Part shown: positions 46,118-55,052 of the stretch, in pieces
Layout: every line of letters starts with the position of its first letter
How positions within the stretch are numbered: position 1 is the first letter of the stretch
Source: Sphingomonas_L flavalba_A
GTDB lineage: Bacteria > Pseudomonadota > Alphaproteobacteria > Sphingomonadales > Sphingomonadaceae
Assembly: GCF_047553045.1 (NCBI RefSeq)
Contig: NZ_CP180208.1
Location: forward strand, 1,116,001-1,180,000
Direction: 5' to 3'
DNA: 64,000 nucleotides
Translations under genes and position numbers: made by a program
Notes under the pieces: generated by a model
Seen by the model: only the letters and a program-made list of their open reading frames with translations
What the model was told of the DNA's origin: nothing
Database searches by the model: none

Positions 46118-46425
46118 ACAGGCAACCAATGGAACCGGTTATCACAGTGAAACGCATATACCCCGGATTCTCACACCACATCCGCTGCCGGGTTTGCACG
46201 GAAACGGTATAGATGACGGCAAGGCAGAAAAGCCCAGAAATGCGTCATTTCCGAGGCCTATACCTTCCGCGCCAAGGTTTAGGTGAAAAGAGACGAAAGC
46301 CGATCAGAGACTGATTTTGGCGTGTCTGGCAGTCTCTTGGGTTTAGGCGCCAACGGCAAAACGGCGCGTAAGCTGGGGGTTTTCTGGCCCCACGAGGCCG
46401 ATCTCATTGATTCGCATTGAGATGT
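46118..46425. other. Intergenic region between foreign block and tRNA-Ser
   Basis: About 308 bp with no credible gene. It contains one clear hairpin (46306-46337) and abuts the 3' end of tRNA-Ser. No integrase and no second copy of the tRNA 3' end were seen in the window. Confidence 0.4.
46306..46337. repeat. Inverted repeat (8-bp arms)
   Basis: AGAGACTG (46306-46313) and CAGTCTCT (46330-46337) are perfect arms around a 16-base spacer. The stem is not followed by a T-run, so it is not a typical intrinsic terminator. It may be a recombination or structural element at the edge of the foreign block. Confidence 0.4.
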
Positions 46426-46518
46426 TGGCGGAGACGGAGGGATTCGAACCCTCGGTAGGGGTAAAGCCCCTACGGCGGTTTAGCAAACCGCTGGTTTCAG
46501 CCACTCACCCACGTCTCC
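46426..46518 (-). tRNA. tRNA-Ser (GCT anticodon)
   Basis: A 93-nt minus-strand gene: acceptor GGAGACG pairs with CGTCTCC, the discriminator is G and CCA is encoded. The anticodon loop TTGCTAA (anticodon GCT, complement at 46482-46484) sits on stem GCGGT/ACCGC. A long variable arm (GTAGGGGC-TTTA-type hairpin) marks it as serine, and GGTTCGAATCC is the T loop. It reads AGC/AGT codons. Its 3' end points into the foreign block. Confidence 0.95.
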
Positions 46519-46562
46519 GGGCCGCTGGCAGAGGCGGGCTATAGCTGCGGGTATCGTGGCGA

Positions 46563-48041
46563 TCAACAGGACTTATCAGCCTGTGTCGCTAGGAAGGTCG
46601 TCAGGCGTGCCGCCATGCCTGCCGGGGCGTTGAGGCCGAGGCGGGTGCGGCGCCACAATATGTCCTCCGCCGTTCGCGCCCATTCGTGGTCGATCAGCCA
46701 TTGAACCTCGCGCGCGGTCAGGCCGAGGCCGAAATCTTCGCCGAGGCCGCTGTCGTCCGTGACACCGTCGAGCAGGGTAGCGAGCAGGGTGCCGTAGGCG
46801 CCGGCCATTCGCCGTGCGCGCGCGGCGCCCAGAAATGGCCAGCGGGTGGTAACCTCGGCGACGAAGCTGCCGAAATCCGGCATGTCCCCGCCGGGCAGCG
46901 GGCGGTTGCGCGTCACTTTCGCCGGCGTGATGCCGAGCCGGGGGGCGAGCTTGGCCAACGCATCCTCGGCAAGCCGGCGGCCGGTGGTTATCTTGCCGCC
47001 GAAAATCGACAGCAGAGGCGGCGTGGCCGCGTCCCCGCCATCGTCCATTTCAAGCACATAGTCGCGCGTGATCTGCCGGGCCTCGCTGGCGCCGTCGTCA
47101 TAGAGCGAGCGGATGCCGGAATAGGTCGCGACAATGGCGTCCCGGTCGGTCTGGCGGGTGAAGTGGCGGTTGATGGCGTCGAGCAGGTAGGTGCTTTCCG
47201 TCGCATCGATATGGGCGTCCTCCGCCCGTTCGACCGGGACGTCGGTGGTGCCGACCAGGGTCAGCCCGTCGAGATAGGGGATGGCGAAGACGATGCGGCG
47301 GTCCGGTTGCTGCAGGATATAGGCGTGGTCGCCGGCGAACAGCTGGCGCACGATGATGTGGCTGCCCTTGACCAGCCGGGCGCCGGCGCGGCTGTCGATG
47401 CCGAGCAGGGCGTTGACCGGCGCGACCCACGGCCCGGCGGCGTTGACGATCGCCCTGGCGGTGGCGGTGTCGCCATCGCCAAGCGCCGCGCGCCAGACGG
47501 CGCCGTCGCGGGTGGCGGAAACCAATGCGGTGCGGGTCAGGATTTCGGCGCCATGATCGGCGGCGTCGCGGGCGTTGAGGATGACCAGCCGCGAATCGTC
47601 GACCCGCGCGTCCGAATAGACGAAGCCGCGCTGCCCATCCTTCAACGGCGCGCGGTAGAGCGTGTCGCCGGCACGCAAGCCACGCGAGCGGGGCAGCGAG
47701 ATGCGCCCGCCGAGATGATCGTAGAGGACGAGGCCTAGGCGGACCATCCACCACGGCCGGATCGCATGTTCGTGGGGCAGGACGAAACGCAGCGGGTGGA
47801 TCAGGTGCGGCGCCGCCTTCAGCAGCCGTTCGCGTTCGATCAGCGCCTCTCGCACCAGTTTGAAATCGTAATATTCGAGGTAGCGCAGGCCGCCGTGGAT
47901 CAGCTTGGTCGAGGCGGAGGAGGTGGCGGCGGCAAGGTCGCCCTTTTCCACCAGCAGCACGGACAGGCCGTTCAGCGCCGCTTCCCGGGCGATCGCGGCG
48001 CCGTTGATGCCGCCGCCGACGATGAGCAGATCATGGGTCAT
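46563..48041 (-). CDS. glpD: Glycerol-3-phosphate dehydrogenase (FAD)
   Basis: A 492-residue membrane-associated flavoprotein oxidising sn-glycerol 3-phosphate to dihydroxyacetone phosphate and reducing quinone. The FAD-binding start is DLLIVGGGINGAAIAREAAL, followed by TSSASTKLIHGGLRYLEYYDF and the C-terminal LSIFGGKITTGRRLAEDAL. The ATG at 48041 follows AAGG; a GTG one codon earlier is possible. Divergent from rnr. Confidence 0.94.
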   Translation of the reverse strand: MTHDLLIVGGGINGAAIAREAALNGLSVLLVEKGDLAAATSSASTKLIHGGLRYLEYYDFKLVREALIERERLLKAAPHLIHPLRFVLPHEHAIRPWWMVRLGLVLYDHLGGRISLPRSRGLRAGDTLYRAPLKDGQRGFVYSDARVDDSRLVILNARDAADHGAEILTRTALVSATRDGAVWRAALGDGDTATARAIVNAAGPWVAPVNALLGIDSRAGARLVKGSHIIVRQLFAGDHAYILQQPDRRIVFAIPYLDGLTLVGTTDVPVERAEDAHIDATESTYLLDAINRHFTRQTDRDAIVATYSGIRSLYDDGASEARQITRDYVLEMDDGGDAATPPLLSIFGGKITTGRRLAEDALAKLAPRLGITPAKVTRNRPLPGGDMPDFGSFVAEVTTRWPFLGAARARRMAGAYGTLLATLLDGVTDDSGLGEDFGLGLTAREVQWLIDHEWARTAEDILWRRTRLGLNAPAGMAARLTTFLATQADKSC

Positions 48042-48118
48042 CACCCTTGCTTATCGTCGAACCGGCGAAGGGCGAAGCCGCAATGGCGCGGGCGGCGATC
48101 TTCCTCTAGGCTCTGGCG

Positions 48119-50314
48119 ATGAAGAAGCCCCGTAGCGCCGGCCTGCCGTCCCGCGACCAGATCCTCCGTTTCATCAGCGAGTCCGAGCAGGCGGCGGGCA
48201 AGCGCGAGATCGCGCGCGCCTTTGCCCTGCACGGCGCCGACAAGATCGCGCTGAAGGTGCTGTTGAAGGATATGGCCGACGAGGGGCTGATCGACAGCGC
48301 CCCCGGCCGGGCATTCCACAAAATGGGCGGGCTGCCCAAGGTGACGGTGCTGCGCGTCGTCGATGTCGACGACAGCGGCCAGAGCTGGGCGGTGCCGGAA
48401 CGGTGGGAGGCGAGTGCGCCGGAGCCGCGACTGCGGGTGCGCGAACGCAGCCGCAAGGGCGCGATGGGGGTCGGTGACCGCTTCCTCGCGCGGACCGAGG
48501 AAGCCGGGAACGGTTGGATCGCCCACCCGATGAAGAAGCTGGCGCGCGGCAGCGAGCTGATGCTGGGCGTGCTGCGCGAGGAGAGCGGCCGCTGGTGGTT
48601 GCAGGGGGTGGAGAAGAAGGAACGGCGCGACTTCCCGGTTTCCGACCATGGCGAGGCCGAAGCGGGCGACCTGGTGCTGGCGGAGCGGACGGGGCGGCCG
48701 CCGCGGGTGACCGCGCGGGTGACCCAGCGGCTTGGCGATCCGTTCGAGCCGCGCAGCTTCTCGCTGATCGCGATCCACAAGCTGGGGATACCGGACGTCT
48801 TCTCCGACGCCGCGCTGGAGGAAGCGGGCGAGGTGGCGGGGCAGGCGCTCGGCGCGCGGGAGGACCTGCGCGACCTGCCGATCGTCGCGATCGACCCGGC
48901 CGACGCGCGCGACCATGACGACGCGGTATGGGCGGCGCCGGATGGGGAGGGCGGCTGGCGGGCGATCGTCGCGATCGCCGATGTCAGCTTCTACGTCCGG
49001 CCCGGCTCTACGCTGGACCGGGAAGCGCGGAAGCGGGGCAACAGCGTCTATTTCCCCGACCGGGTGGTGCCGATGCTGCCGGAGATGCTGAGCGCCGGCA
49101 TCTGTTCTCTGAAGGCGGGGGAGGACCGGGCGGCGCTTGCCTGTCACCTGACCATATCGAAGCAGGGCAAGGTCAGCGGCTGGCGCTTCACCCGCGCGGT
49201 GGTACGGCTGGCGGCGAACATCGCCTATGAGGATGCGCAGGCGGCGATCGACGGGGGCGAGACATCGGTGCCGGCGGCGCTGACCGATGCGGCGCTGAAG
49301 CCGCTCTGGGGGTGCTGGCAGGCGCTGGCCAAGGCGCGGGATGCGCGCGGGCCGCTTGACCTGGACTTGCCGGAACGGCGGATCGTGCTGGACGAGAAAG
49401 GGCGCATCCTGTCCGTCGCGCCGCGCGAGCGGCTCGACGCGCACAAGCTGATCGAGGATTACATGATCGCCGCCAACGTCGCCGCCGCTAAGGCGCTGGA
49501 GGCGAAGGGCGCGCCGGTGATGTACCGGGTGCATGAGCCGCCGTCGCGCGAGAAGCTGGTGGCGCTGAAAGACTATCTTGCCACCTTCGACGTTCCGTTG
49601 GCGCTGGGGCAGGTGATCCGTCCGGCGACGTTCAACCGGGTGATCGAGATGGTCGGCGACGCTGCTTTCCGGCCGCAGGTTATGGAGCAGATTCTCCGCA
49701 CCCAGACCCAGGCCTATTATGCGCCGGCCAATGCCGGCCATTTCGGCCTGGCGCTTGGCTCCTATGCCCATTTCACCAGCCCGATCCGCCGCTATGCCGA
49801 CCTGCTGGTCCACCGGGCGCTGGTCGGCGCGTACCGGCTGGGCGAGGGGGAACTGACCGCCAAGGAAATGGCGACGATGGCGCAGACCGGCGAGACGATC
49901 AGCCAGCTGGAGCGGCGGGCGATGGAGGCGGAGCGCGACACCGTCGATCGCTATGTCGCCGCCTATCTGGCCGAGCGGGTCGGCGAGGTGGTGACGGCGC
50001 GGATCACCGGGGTGCAGCCGTTCGGATTCTTCGCGGCGGTCGAGGGACTGGGCGGCGACGGGCTGGTGCCGGCGTCGACGCTGGGACGGGAATATTTCCG
50101 CTATGACGAGAGCGAGCACAGCCTGACCGGGGAGGACAGCCTTACCCGCTATGTTATCGGGCAAACCTTAGCTTTGAAATTGGCGGCGGCGGACCCGGTG
50201 AGCGGGGCATTGCGCTTTGAAGTCATTGATAATGAAGGTAATAGTTACCGACCCCCGATAAGGCGGCGGGGAAGGCCGGCGAATGTAAGGGCGAAGGGTA
50301 TGCGGCGGCGCTAG
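48119..50314 (+). CDS. rnr: Ribonuclease R
   Basis: A 731-residue 3'-5' exoribonuclease of the RNB family. Order: N-terminal winged helix (residues 1-65), cold-shock domains, the RNB catalytic domain with the magnesium-binding VAIDPADARDHDDAVW and GHFGLALGSYAHFTSPIRRYADLLVHR, an S1 domain (GEVVTARITGVQPFGFFAAV) and a basic tail (RRRGRPANVRAKGMRRR). Degrades structured RNA. Its 3' end overlaps the convergent racemase gene by 4 bases. Confidence 0.95.
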   Translation: MKKPRSAGLPSRDQILRFISESEQAAGKREIARAFALHGADKIALKVLLKDMADEGLIDSAPGRAFHKMGGLPKVTVLRVVDVDDSGQSWAVPERWEASAPEPRLRVRERSRKGAMGVGDRFLARTEEAGNGWIAHPMKKLARGSELMLGVLREESGRWWLQGVEKKERRDFPVSDHGEAEAGDLVLAERTGRPPRVTARVTQRLGDPFEPRSFSLIAIHKLGIPDVFSDAALEEAGEVAGQALGAREDLRDLPIVAIDPADARDHDDAVWAAPDGEGGWRAIVAIADVSFYVRPGSTLDREARKRGNSVYFPDRVVPMLPEMLSAGICSLKAGEDRAALACHLTISKQGKVSGWRFTRAVVRLAANIAYEDAQAAIDGGETSVPAALTDAALKPLWGCWQALAKARDARGPLDLDLPERRIVLDEKGRILSVAPRERLDAHKLIEDYMIAANVAAAKALEAKGAPVMYRVHEPPSREKLVALKDYLATFDVPLALGQVIRPATFNRVIEMVGDAAFRPQVMEQILRTQTQAYYAPANAGHFGLALGSYAHFTSPIRRYADLLVHRALVGAYRLGEGELTAKEMATMAQTGETISQLERRAMEAERDTVDRYVAAYLAERVGEVVTARITGVQPFGFFAAVEGLGGDGLVPASTLGREYFRYDESEHSLTGEDSLTRYVIGQTLALKLAAADPVSGALRFEVIDNEGNSYRPPIRRRGRPANVRAKGMRRR

Positions 50315-51471
50315 GGGTTGAGTGCGCCGGCGGCGATCAGCGCGCGTTGTTCTGTCTCGTCGATGCCGAAGGAGGCGAGCAGGCCTGCCCGGTCGGCGGT
50401 AGGCGTCGGGGCGAGGGTGAAGCCGGAATAGCGCGGGGCGGGGGCCGGGCGGGGGATGCCGCCGGCGTCGGTGAAGGCGGTGCGGGCGGTGGCGTGGGGA
50501 TCGCGCGCCGCCTCCGCCATCGACAGCACCGGGGTGACGCAGGCGTCGGTGCCGGCGAACGCCGCTTCCCATTCGGCGCGGCTGCGGGTGGCGAAGATCG
50601 CCGCGAACTTGCGTTTCAGCAGCGGCCAGGCGGCGGGATCGTCGCGGCGGGCGCAATCCGGGTCGTCGGCGCAGCCGAGACCGGAGAGCAGCGCGGCGTA
50701 GAAGGCCGGTTCTATCGCGCCGACCGCGACATGGCCGCCGTCGGCGGTGGCGTAGGTATCGTAGAACGGCGCGCCGCCGTCCAGCAGGTTGGCGCCACGC
50801 CGGTCGGTCCACAGGCCGGCGGCGCGGAGCGACCACAGCATCGTCATCAGCAGCGAGGCGCCTTCGGTCATCGCGCAATCGACGACCTGGCCGGAGGCGC
50901 CGCCGCGCACCGCGTGGAGCGCGGCCACCATGCCGAAGGCGAGCAGCAGCCCGCCGCCGGCGAAATCGCCGATCAGGTTGGCGGGCGGCGCCGGCTTGCC
51001 GTCCGCCGGGCCGAACCGGCCGAGCGCGCCGGCGAGTGCGATATAGTTGATGTCGTGCCCCGGCTCCGCCGCGCGCGGGCCGTCCTGTCCCCAGCCGGTC
51101 ATCCGGCCGTAGACCAGCGCCGGATTGGCGGCGAGCAGCGCGTCCGGGCCAAGGCCGAGCCGTTCCATCACGCCGGGGCGAAACCCTTCGATCAGCCCGT
51201 CGGCGCCGGTGGCGAGGCGGAGGAGGAGCGCGCGGCCGGCCGGCGCCTTCAGGTCGACGGTCAGGGTCGGGCGGCCGTGGACCAGCAGGCGGTGGGCCGC
51301 CGCCGCTGCGCCCTCCGCCGCGCCGGGCGGGGCGACACGGATCACTTCTGCCCCGTGATCGGCGAGCATCATCGCGCAGAACGGCCCCGGCCCGATGCCG
51401 GCGACCTCTACGATCCGCAGGCCGTGGAGCGGGCCGCGCGCCGGGGCGGAAGCGGAGGATGGCTGCGTCAT
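50311..51471 (-). CDS. CaiB/BaiF CoA transferase family, probably alpha-methylacyl-CoA racemase
   Basis: A 386-residue CaiB/BaiF protein. GPFCAMMLADHGAEVIRV, the catalytic-Asp region GHDINYIALAGALGRFG and PFYDTYATADGGHVAVGAIE closely follow alpha-methylacyl-CoA racemases (Mcr/AMACR), which epimerise 2-methylacyl-CoA. The start at 51471 (MTQPSSASAP) has AGGA upstream; a longer frame has no homology. It lies downstream of XrtA-associated genes on the same strand, probably by chance. Confidence 0.88.
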   Translation of the reverse strand: MTQPSSASAPARGPLHGLRIVEVAGIGPGPFCAMMLADHGAEVIRVAPPGAAEGAAAAAHRLLVHGRPTLTVDLKAPAGRALLLRLATGADGLIEGFRPGVMERLGLGPDALLAANPALVYGRMTGWGQDGPRAAEPGHDINYIALAGALGRFGPADGKPAPPANLIGDFAGGGLLLAFGMVAALHAVRGGASGQVVDCAMTEGASLLMTMLWSLRAAGLWTDRRGANLLDGGAPFYDTYATADGGHVAVGAIEPAFYAALLSGLGCADDPDCARRDDPAAWPLLKRKFAAIFATRSRAEWEAAFAGTDACVTPVLSMAEAARDPHATARTAFTDAGGIPRPAPAPRYSGFTLAPTPTADRAGLLASFGIDETEQRALIAAGALNP

Positions 51472-51599
51472 CTGGCGTCCTGCGTTCAGTTCGAAGACCG
51501 GTCTAGGCCGAAATGCGGCGATCGTCATGCCGGGCGGCGCGACGGGGCAGCGGAGCAGAGCGATCGGCGACGAGCCTGTCTCCTCCGCCGCGTCATCTG

Positions 51600-51888
51600 C
51601 GACGCTGTGCGAGGCGGGCGGGATGGTGGTGAGCGGGATCGCGACGCGGGCGGGTGGCGGCGGCGGCGATGTCCGGCCCGCTGGCCGCATAGCCGCGATT
51701 GCTGCCTTCGCTGTTGCCGACGCCGTGCTGGTCGGAGCGCCAGACCGGCGCGCCGACCGTGGCGATGTGGGTCATGCCGTCATGCGTGACGGTGCGGACT
51801 TCATTGCGGCCCGAGGCGATAAGCAACCCGGTCGTATCCGCCGCCGGATCGAGGGTGGCCGCGCAGGCCGCCTTTTCGCATTCAAGGG
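51600..51888 (-). pseudogene. Remnant of exosortase-A-associated hydrolase 1
   Basis: One minus-strand frame encodes LECEKAACAATLDPAADTTG, LLIASGRNEVRTVTHDG, GAPVWRSDQHGVGNSEGSNR and YAASGPDIAAAAT. This follows the N-terminal third of the alpha/beta hydrolase TIGR03100 (GNE-R, DxxGxGDSEG, SxPDIAAA). No proper start codon precedes it, and sequence after GPDIAAA is lost; the catalytic domain is missing. It lies where hydrolase genes usually accompany ACP and ligase in XrtA loci. Confidence 0.5.
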
Positions 51889-52160
51889 TCAGGATGCGTC
51901 ACAAGTCACTGTTAAACCGTGGATGTTGTCCGACAGAAGCGCGGCGAGAGCGGCGTCCTCACACGGTTCGACACGGTGCCAGAGCGGGGTGCCGGAGAGG
52001 TCGACCAGCCGACTGCCGAGGCGGCGTGCGGCAAGGTTGCGAAGGATGGTGATGATCCGCCGGCGGCTGCGGTTCGCTTCGAAGAAAAGTGGTGGAATAA
52101 CGATAATTTGTACAGGGAATTTGGCACCGATGGCGAAGGCGTAGGGCGCGCCGCTGCGTC
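51889..52160 (-). pseudogene. Remnant of exosortase-A-associated hydrolase 2
   Basis: A minus-strand frame directly after the ACP stop reads FPVQIIVIPPLFFEANRSRR and RIITILRNLAARRLGSRLVD, then LSGTPLWHRV, ending TCDAS. The PPxFxEANRSRR start followed by an LAAR helix and a VDLxGT strand resembles the first part of TIGR03101-like hydrolases. No nucleophile elbow or His is present. Composition is AT-richer than its neighbours. Assignment is tentative. Confidence 0.4.
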
Positions 52161-52162
52161 TA

Positions 52163-52432
52163 TCAGTGCAGGGCTTTGGCGCCGACGAAGCGGACGAGGC
52201 TGCCGAAGCTTTCGAGCATTTCGCCGTCGACCTCGTCATCCTCGATGACGATGCCGACGCGGTCCTCGATCTCGGTCAGTAGGCCGGCGACGGCCATCGA
52301 ATCGAGTTCCGGCATCGCGCCGAACAGCGGCGTGTCGTCGGTGAGCGCGGCGGCGCGGGCGTCGGTGAGCGCCAGCACATCGCGCAGGACGGCGCGCACC
52401 GTTGCCGCCACCGCGTCCAGACCTTCGCTCAA
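52163..52432 (-). CDS. Acyl carrier protein (XrtA-locus type)
   Basis: An 89-residue acidic four-helix carrier; the phosphopantetheine serine is in ELDSMAVAGLLTEIEDRVG. The TTG start at 52432 has GGGAG upstream. It lies between the GNAT gene (30-bp gap) and the hydrolase remnants, in the position held by ACP in exosortase-A loci. It probably carries the acyl group activated by the divergent ligase. Confidence 0.88.
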   Translation of the reverse strand: MSEGLDAVAATVRAVLRDVLALTDARAAALTDDTPLFGAMPELDSMAVAGLLTEIEDRVGIVIEDDEVDGEMLESFGSLVRFVGAKALH

Positions 52433-52462
52433 TGTTCTTCTCCCGTTAGCCGGAAGCGCCGG

Positions 52463-53494
52463 TTAATCGACGCGGCGGCGGCCGACAAGAGCGGACAGGC
52501 GGGCACGGGCGGCGCCAGGCCATGCCGAAAGGCGCCGCAGGTTGAACAGATCCACATGGTAGAGCAGCTGGCGTTCCTCCATCCAGTCGGCCTTGTCGCT
52601 GTCGTCACCGGTGCCGAAATCGATGGTCTGGACGCCGTCGATGTCGATCGCATGGGCGAACAGCGCGGCGCTGAGCAGGGTGCCGGGCGAGTGTTCCGCC
52701 GCGTCCTCGACATGGGCGAGCGTGTGGATGACGGCGGTGCCGTTCTCCACCGTCCAGAACTGAGCGGCGACCGGGCGGCCGTCCACCTCCGCCAGGCCGA
52801 GGCGGAGGGTGCCGGCGGCGCCTTCGTCCTCCGCGAAGCCGCGCAGGAAGGCGGGGGCGCCCTCCTCTGGTTTCCCGCTGGCGGCATGGACCTGCTCATA
52901 GGCGGCCCAGGCGTCGGCATCGAAACGGTCGAGGATTCGGGTCGCGACGCGGCCCTGCTTGCGTTCCACCGTGGTGCGGAGGGCGCCGGGGCGGTCCGCC
53001 CAATATTCGGCGAAGACCCGGCCGCCGACCGGCAGCCGCCAGTTGACCGTCGCCGGTGTCGATAGCGCCAGCCAGCCGGCGCGGCGGAAGGCGCCGGCGA
53101 GCAGCGCCGCTTCGTCGGCGGGGACCGGCGACAGGGTGATGCGGGCGATACCGAGGCTGGCAACGCGCAGCCGCCGGGCGATGGCGCGCAGCAGCCGCCG
53201 TTTCAGCGGCGGGTCGGGCGCGCCGGAATAAGCCGGCGCGAAGGCGAGCGTGTACCAGCTGGCGAGGGCGACCAGCCGGCCACGCCCCTGCCGGGCGAGG
53301 AACAGCCAGGCGTCGGCACCGTCGGTCCGGGTGCGGACGACGAGCGGCGCGGCGCCGGGCGGGCAGCAGGCCCAGATGCGGCGGAACCATTCCAGGCGGT
53401 CGAACGGGCTGAGCTGGGCCGGGCGATCGAGCGTGGCGCGGGCCGTGGCGGCGACCGCGTCAAGATCATCGAAATATTCCCCCTTGACCCACAA
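52463..53494 (-). CDS. GNAT/FemAB-like acyltransferase of XrtA locus
   Basis: A 343-residue protein with a GNAT-type fold in the C-terminal half: TVERKQGRVATRILDRFDAD, GLAEVDGRPVAAQFWTVENG, PGTLLSAALFAHAIDIDGVQ and IDFGTGDDSDKADWMEE. This resembles BioF2-like/cellulose-biosynthesis CelD acyltransferases, often placed beside the XrtA-type ACP. TTG at 53494 is the likely start. It could transfer an acyl group from the ACP to a sugar or amine; this is inference. Confidence 0.72.
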   Translation of the reverse strand: MWVKGEYFDDLDAVAATARATLDRPAQLSPFDRLEWFRRIWACCPPGAAPLVVRTRTDGADAWLFLARQGRGRLVALASWYTLAFAPAYSGAPDPPLKRRLLRAIARRLRVASLGIARITLSPVPADEAALLAGAFRRAGWLALSTPATVNWRLPVGGRVFAEYWADRPGALRTTVERKQGRVATRILDRFDADAWAAYEQVHAASGKPEEGAPAFLRGFAEDEGAAGTLRLGLAEVDGRPVAAQFWTVENGTAVIHTLAHVEDAAEHSPGTLLSAALFAHAIDIDGVQTIDFGTGDDSDKADWMEERQLLYHVDLFNLRRLSAWPGAARARLSALVGRRRVD

Positions 53495-53549
53495 GGCGCT
53501 ATCGCTCCCTTCCGCCCCACCGCGACCATAAGCAGAGGAATTCGAGCGG

Positions 53550-55052
53550 GTGCAAGCCCTGGACCCCACCCCCCGGCCGATCGACCACATCCCTGGTGGG
53601 GGAAAACGCGGCGCGCCGGCACTGATCGGCCGGGCCGAGGTGCTGGATTATGCGGCGCTGGAGGACCGGGTCGGGCGGCTGGCGGCGTGGCTGCGCGCGC
53701 AGGGCGTGGGCGCGGGCGACCGGGTGGCAAGCTGGTTGCCCAAGACGATCGACGCCTGCCTGTTGCCGCTGGCGGCGCCGCGCGCCGGGGCGATCCATGT
53801 GCCGGTCAACCCGCTGCTGAAACGGGCGCAGGTGGCGCATATTCTGGCCGACAGCGGCGCGACGTTGCTGGTGACCGGCGCCGGGCGGGCGGAGACGCTG
53901 GCGCCGGGCGACCGGCCGGCGGGCTGCGCGCTGGCCATCGACAGCGAGATCGTGCTGCCCGGCGAGGGGCTGCCGCCATCCGGCGCGGACCCGGCGGCGC
54001 TGGCCGCGATCCTCTACACATCCGGGTCGACCGGGCGGCCGAAGGGGGTGATGCTGAGCCACGCGAACCTGTGGCTGGGCGCGGTCTCCGTCGCGCATTA
54101 CCTGCGGCTGACGGTGGACGACCGGGTGCTGTGCGTGCTGCCGCTGAGCTTCGACTATGGGCAGAACCAACTACTATCGACCTGGCGGGCGGGGGGCTGC
54201 GCGATCCCGCTCGATTACCTGACGGCGAAAGACGTGGTCCGCGCGGTCGGGCGGCATGACGTCACCACCCTGGCCGGGGTGCCGCCGCTGTGGGTGCAAC
54301 TGGCCGAGGCGGACTGGCCGGCGGAGGTGGCGGCGAAGCTGACCCGGCTGACCAATTCCGGCGGGGCGCTGGGGGTGCCGCTGGTTCGGGCGCTGCGGAC
54401 GAAATTTCCGGCCGCCGCGCTCTATGCGATGTACGGGCTGACCGAGGCGTTCCGATCGACCTTCTTAGATCCGGCGCTGATCGACGCGCAGCCGGAATCG
54501 ATCGGCACCGCTATTCCGTTTGCCGAGGTGCTGATCGTGCGGCCGGACGGGACGGTGGCCGGTGCCGGCGAGCCGGGCGAGCTGGTCCATGCCGGGCCGT
54601 TGGTCGCCCAGGGTTATTGGCGGGACGCGGCGCGGACGGCGGAGCGGTTCCGCCCGGCACCGGCGGCATCGCGCCATGGCGGGACGGCGGTGTGGTCCGG
54701 CGACACGGCGGTGCAGGGCGCGGACGGGCTGATCCGTTTCGTCGGGCGTTATGATGAGATGATAAAAGTGTCCGGTAACCGCATAAGTCCGAACGAGATA
54801 GAGGAGGCGGCGGTAGCCAGCGGGGCGACGGCGGAGGCGGTGGCTGTCGGCGTGGCCGACGATCGGCTGGGGCAGGCGGTGCTGCTCGTCGCGCGCGGCG
54901 ACGGGTCGGGGGAGGACGTACTGCGCGCCTATCTGAAATGGGAACTGCCGGCGTTCATGCAGCCGCGCGACGTGGTGTGGCGGGCGGAACTGCCGCGCAA
55001 CGCCAACGGCAAGATCGACCGCGCCGGGTTGAAGCGGGAGATGGACGCATGA
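53550..55052 (+). CDS. Acyl-CoA ligase (AMP-forming), exosortase-A-associated type
   Basis: A 500-residue ANL enzyme with the adenylate P-loop YTSGSTGRPKG at residues 156-166, YAMYGLTEAFRSTFLDP and the hinge/lysine motifs VGRYDEMIKVSGNRISPNEIE and RNANGKIDR. It matches TIGR03098, the ligase of XrtA/PEP-CTERM loci. GTG start at 53550. Overlaps the decarboxylase start by 4 bases (ATGA) and is divergent from the GNAT-ACP pair. Confidence 0.88.
   Translation: MQALDPTPRPIDHIPGGGKRGAPALIGRAEVLDYAALEDRVGRLAAWLRAQGVGAGDRVASWLPKTIDACLLPLAAPRAGAIHVPVNPLLKRAQVAHILADSGATLLVTGAGRAETLAPGDRPAGCALAIDSEIVLPGEGLPPSGADPAALAAILYTSGSTGRPKGVMLSHANLWLGAVSVAHYLRLTVDDRVLCVLPLSFDYGQNQLLSTWRAGGCAIPLDYLTAKDVVRAVGRHDVTTLAGVPPLWVQLAEADWPAEVAAKLTRLTNSGGALGVPLVRALRTKFPAAALYAMYGLTEAFRSTFLDPALIDAQPESIGTAIPFAEVLIVRPDGTVAGAGEPGELVHAGPLVAQGYWRDAARTAERFRPAPAASRHGGTAVWSGDTAVQGADGLIRFVGRYDEMIKVSGNRISPNEIEEAAVASGATAEAVAVGVADDRLGQAVLLVARGDGSGEDVLRAYLKWELPAFMQPRDVVWRAELPRNANGKIDRAGLKREMDA

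Noticed and set aside
46426..46518. Duplicate of the tRNA-Ser 3' end as an attachment site at the far side of the island
   Set aside because: I looked through 33.9-46.4 kb and found no second copy, so no att pair can be claimed.
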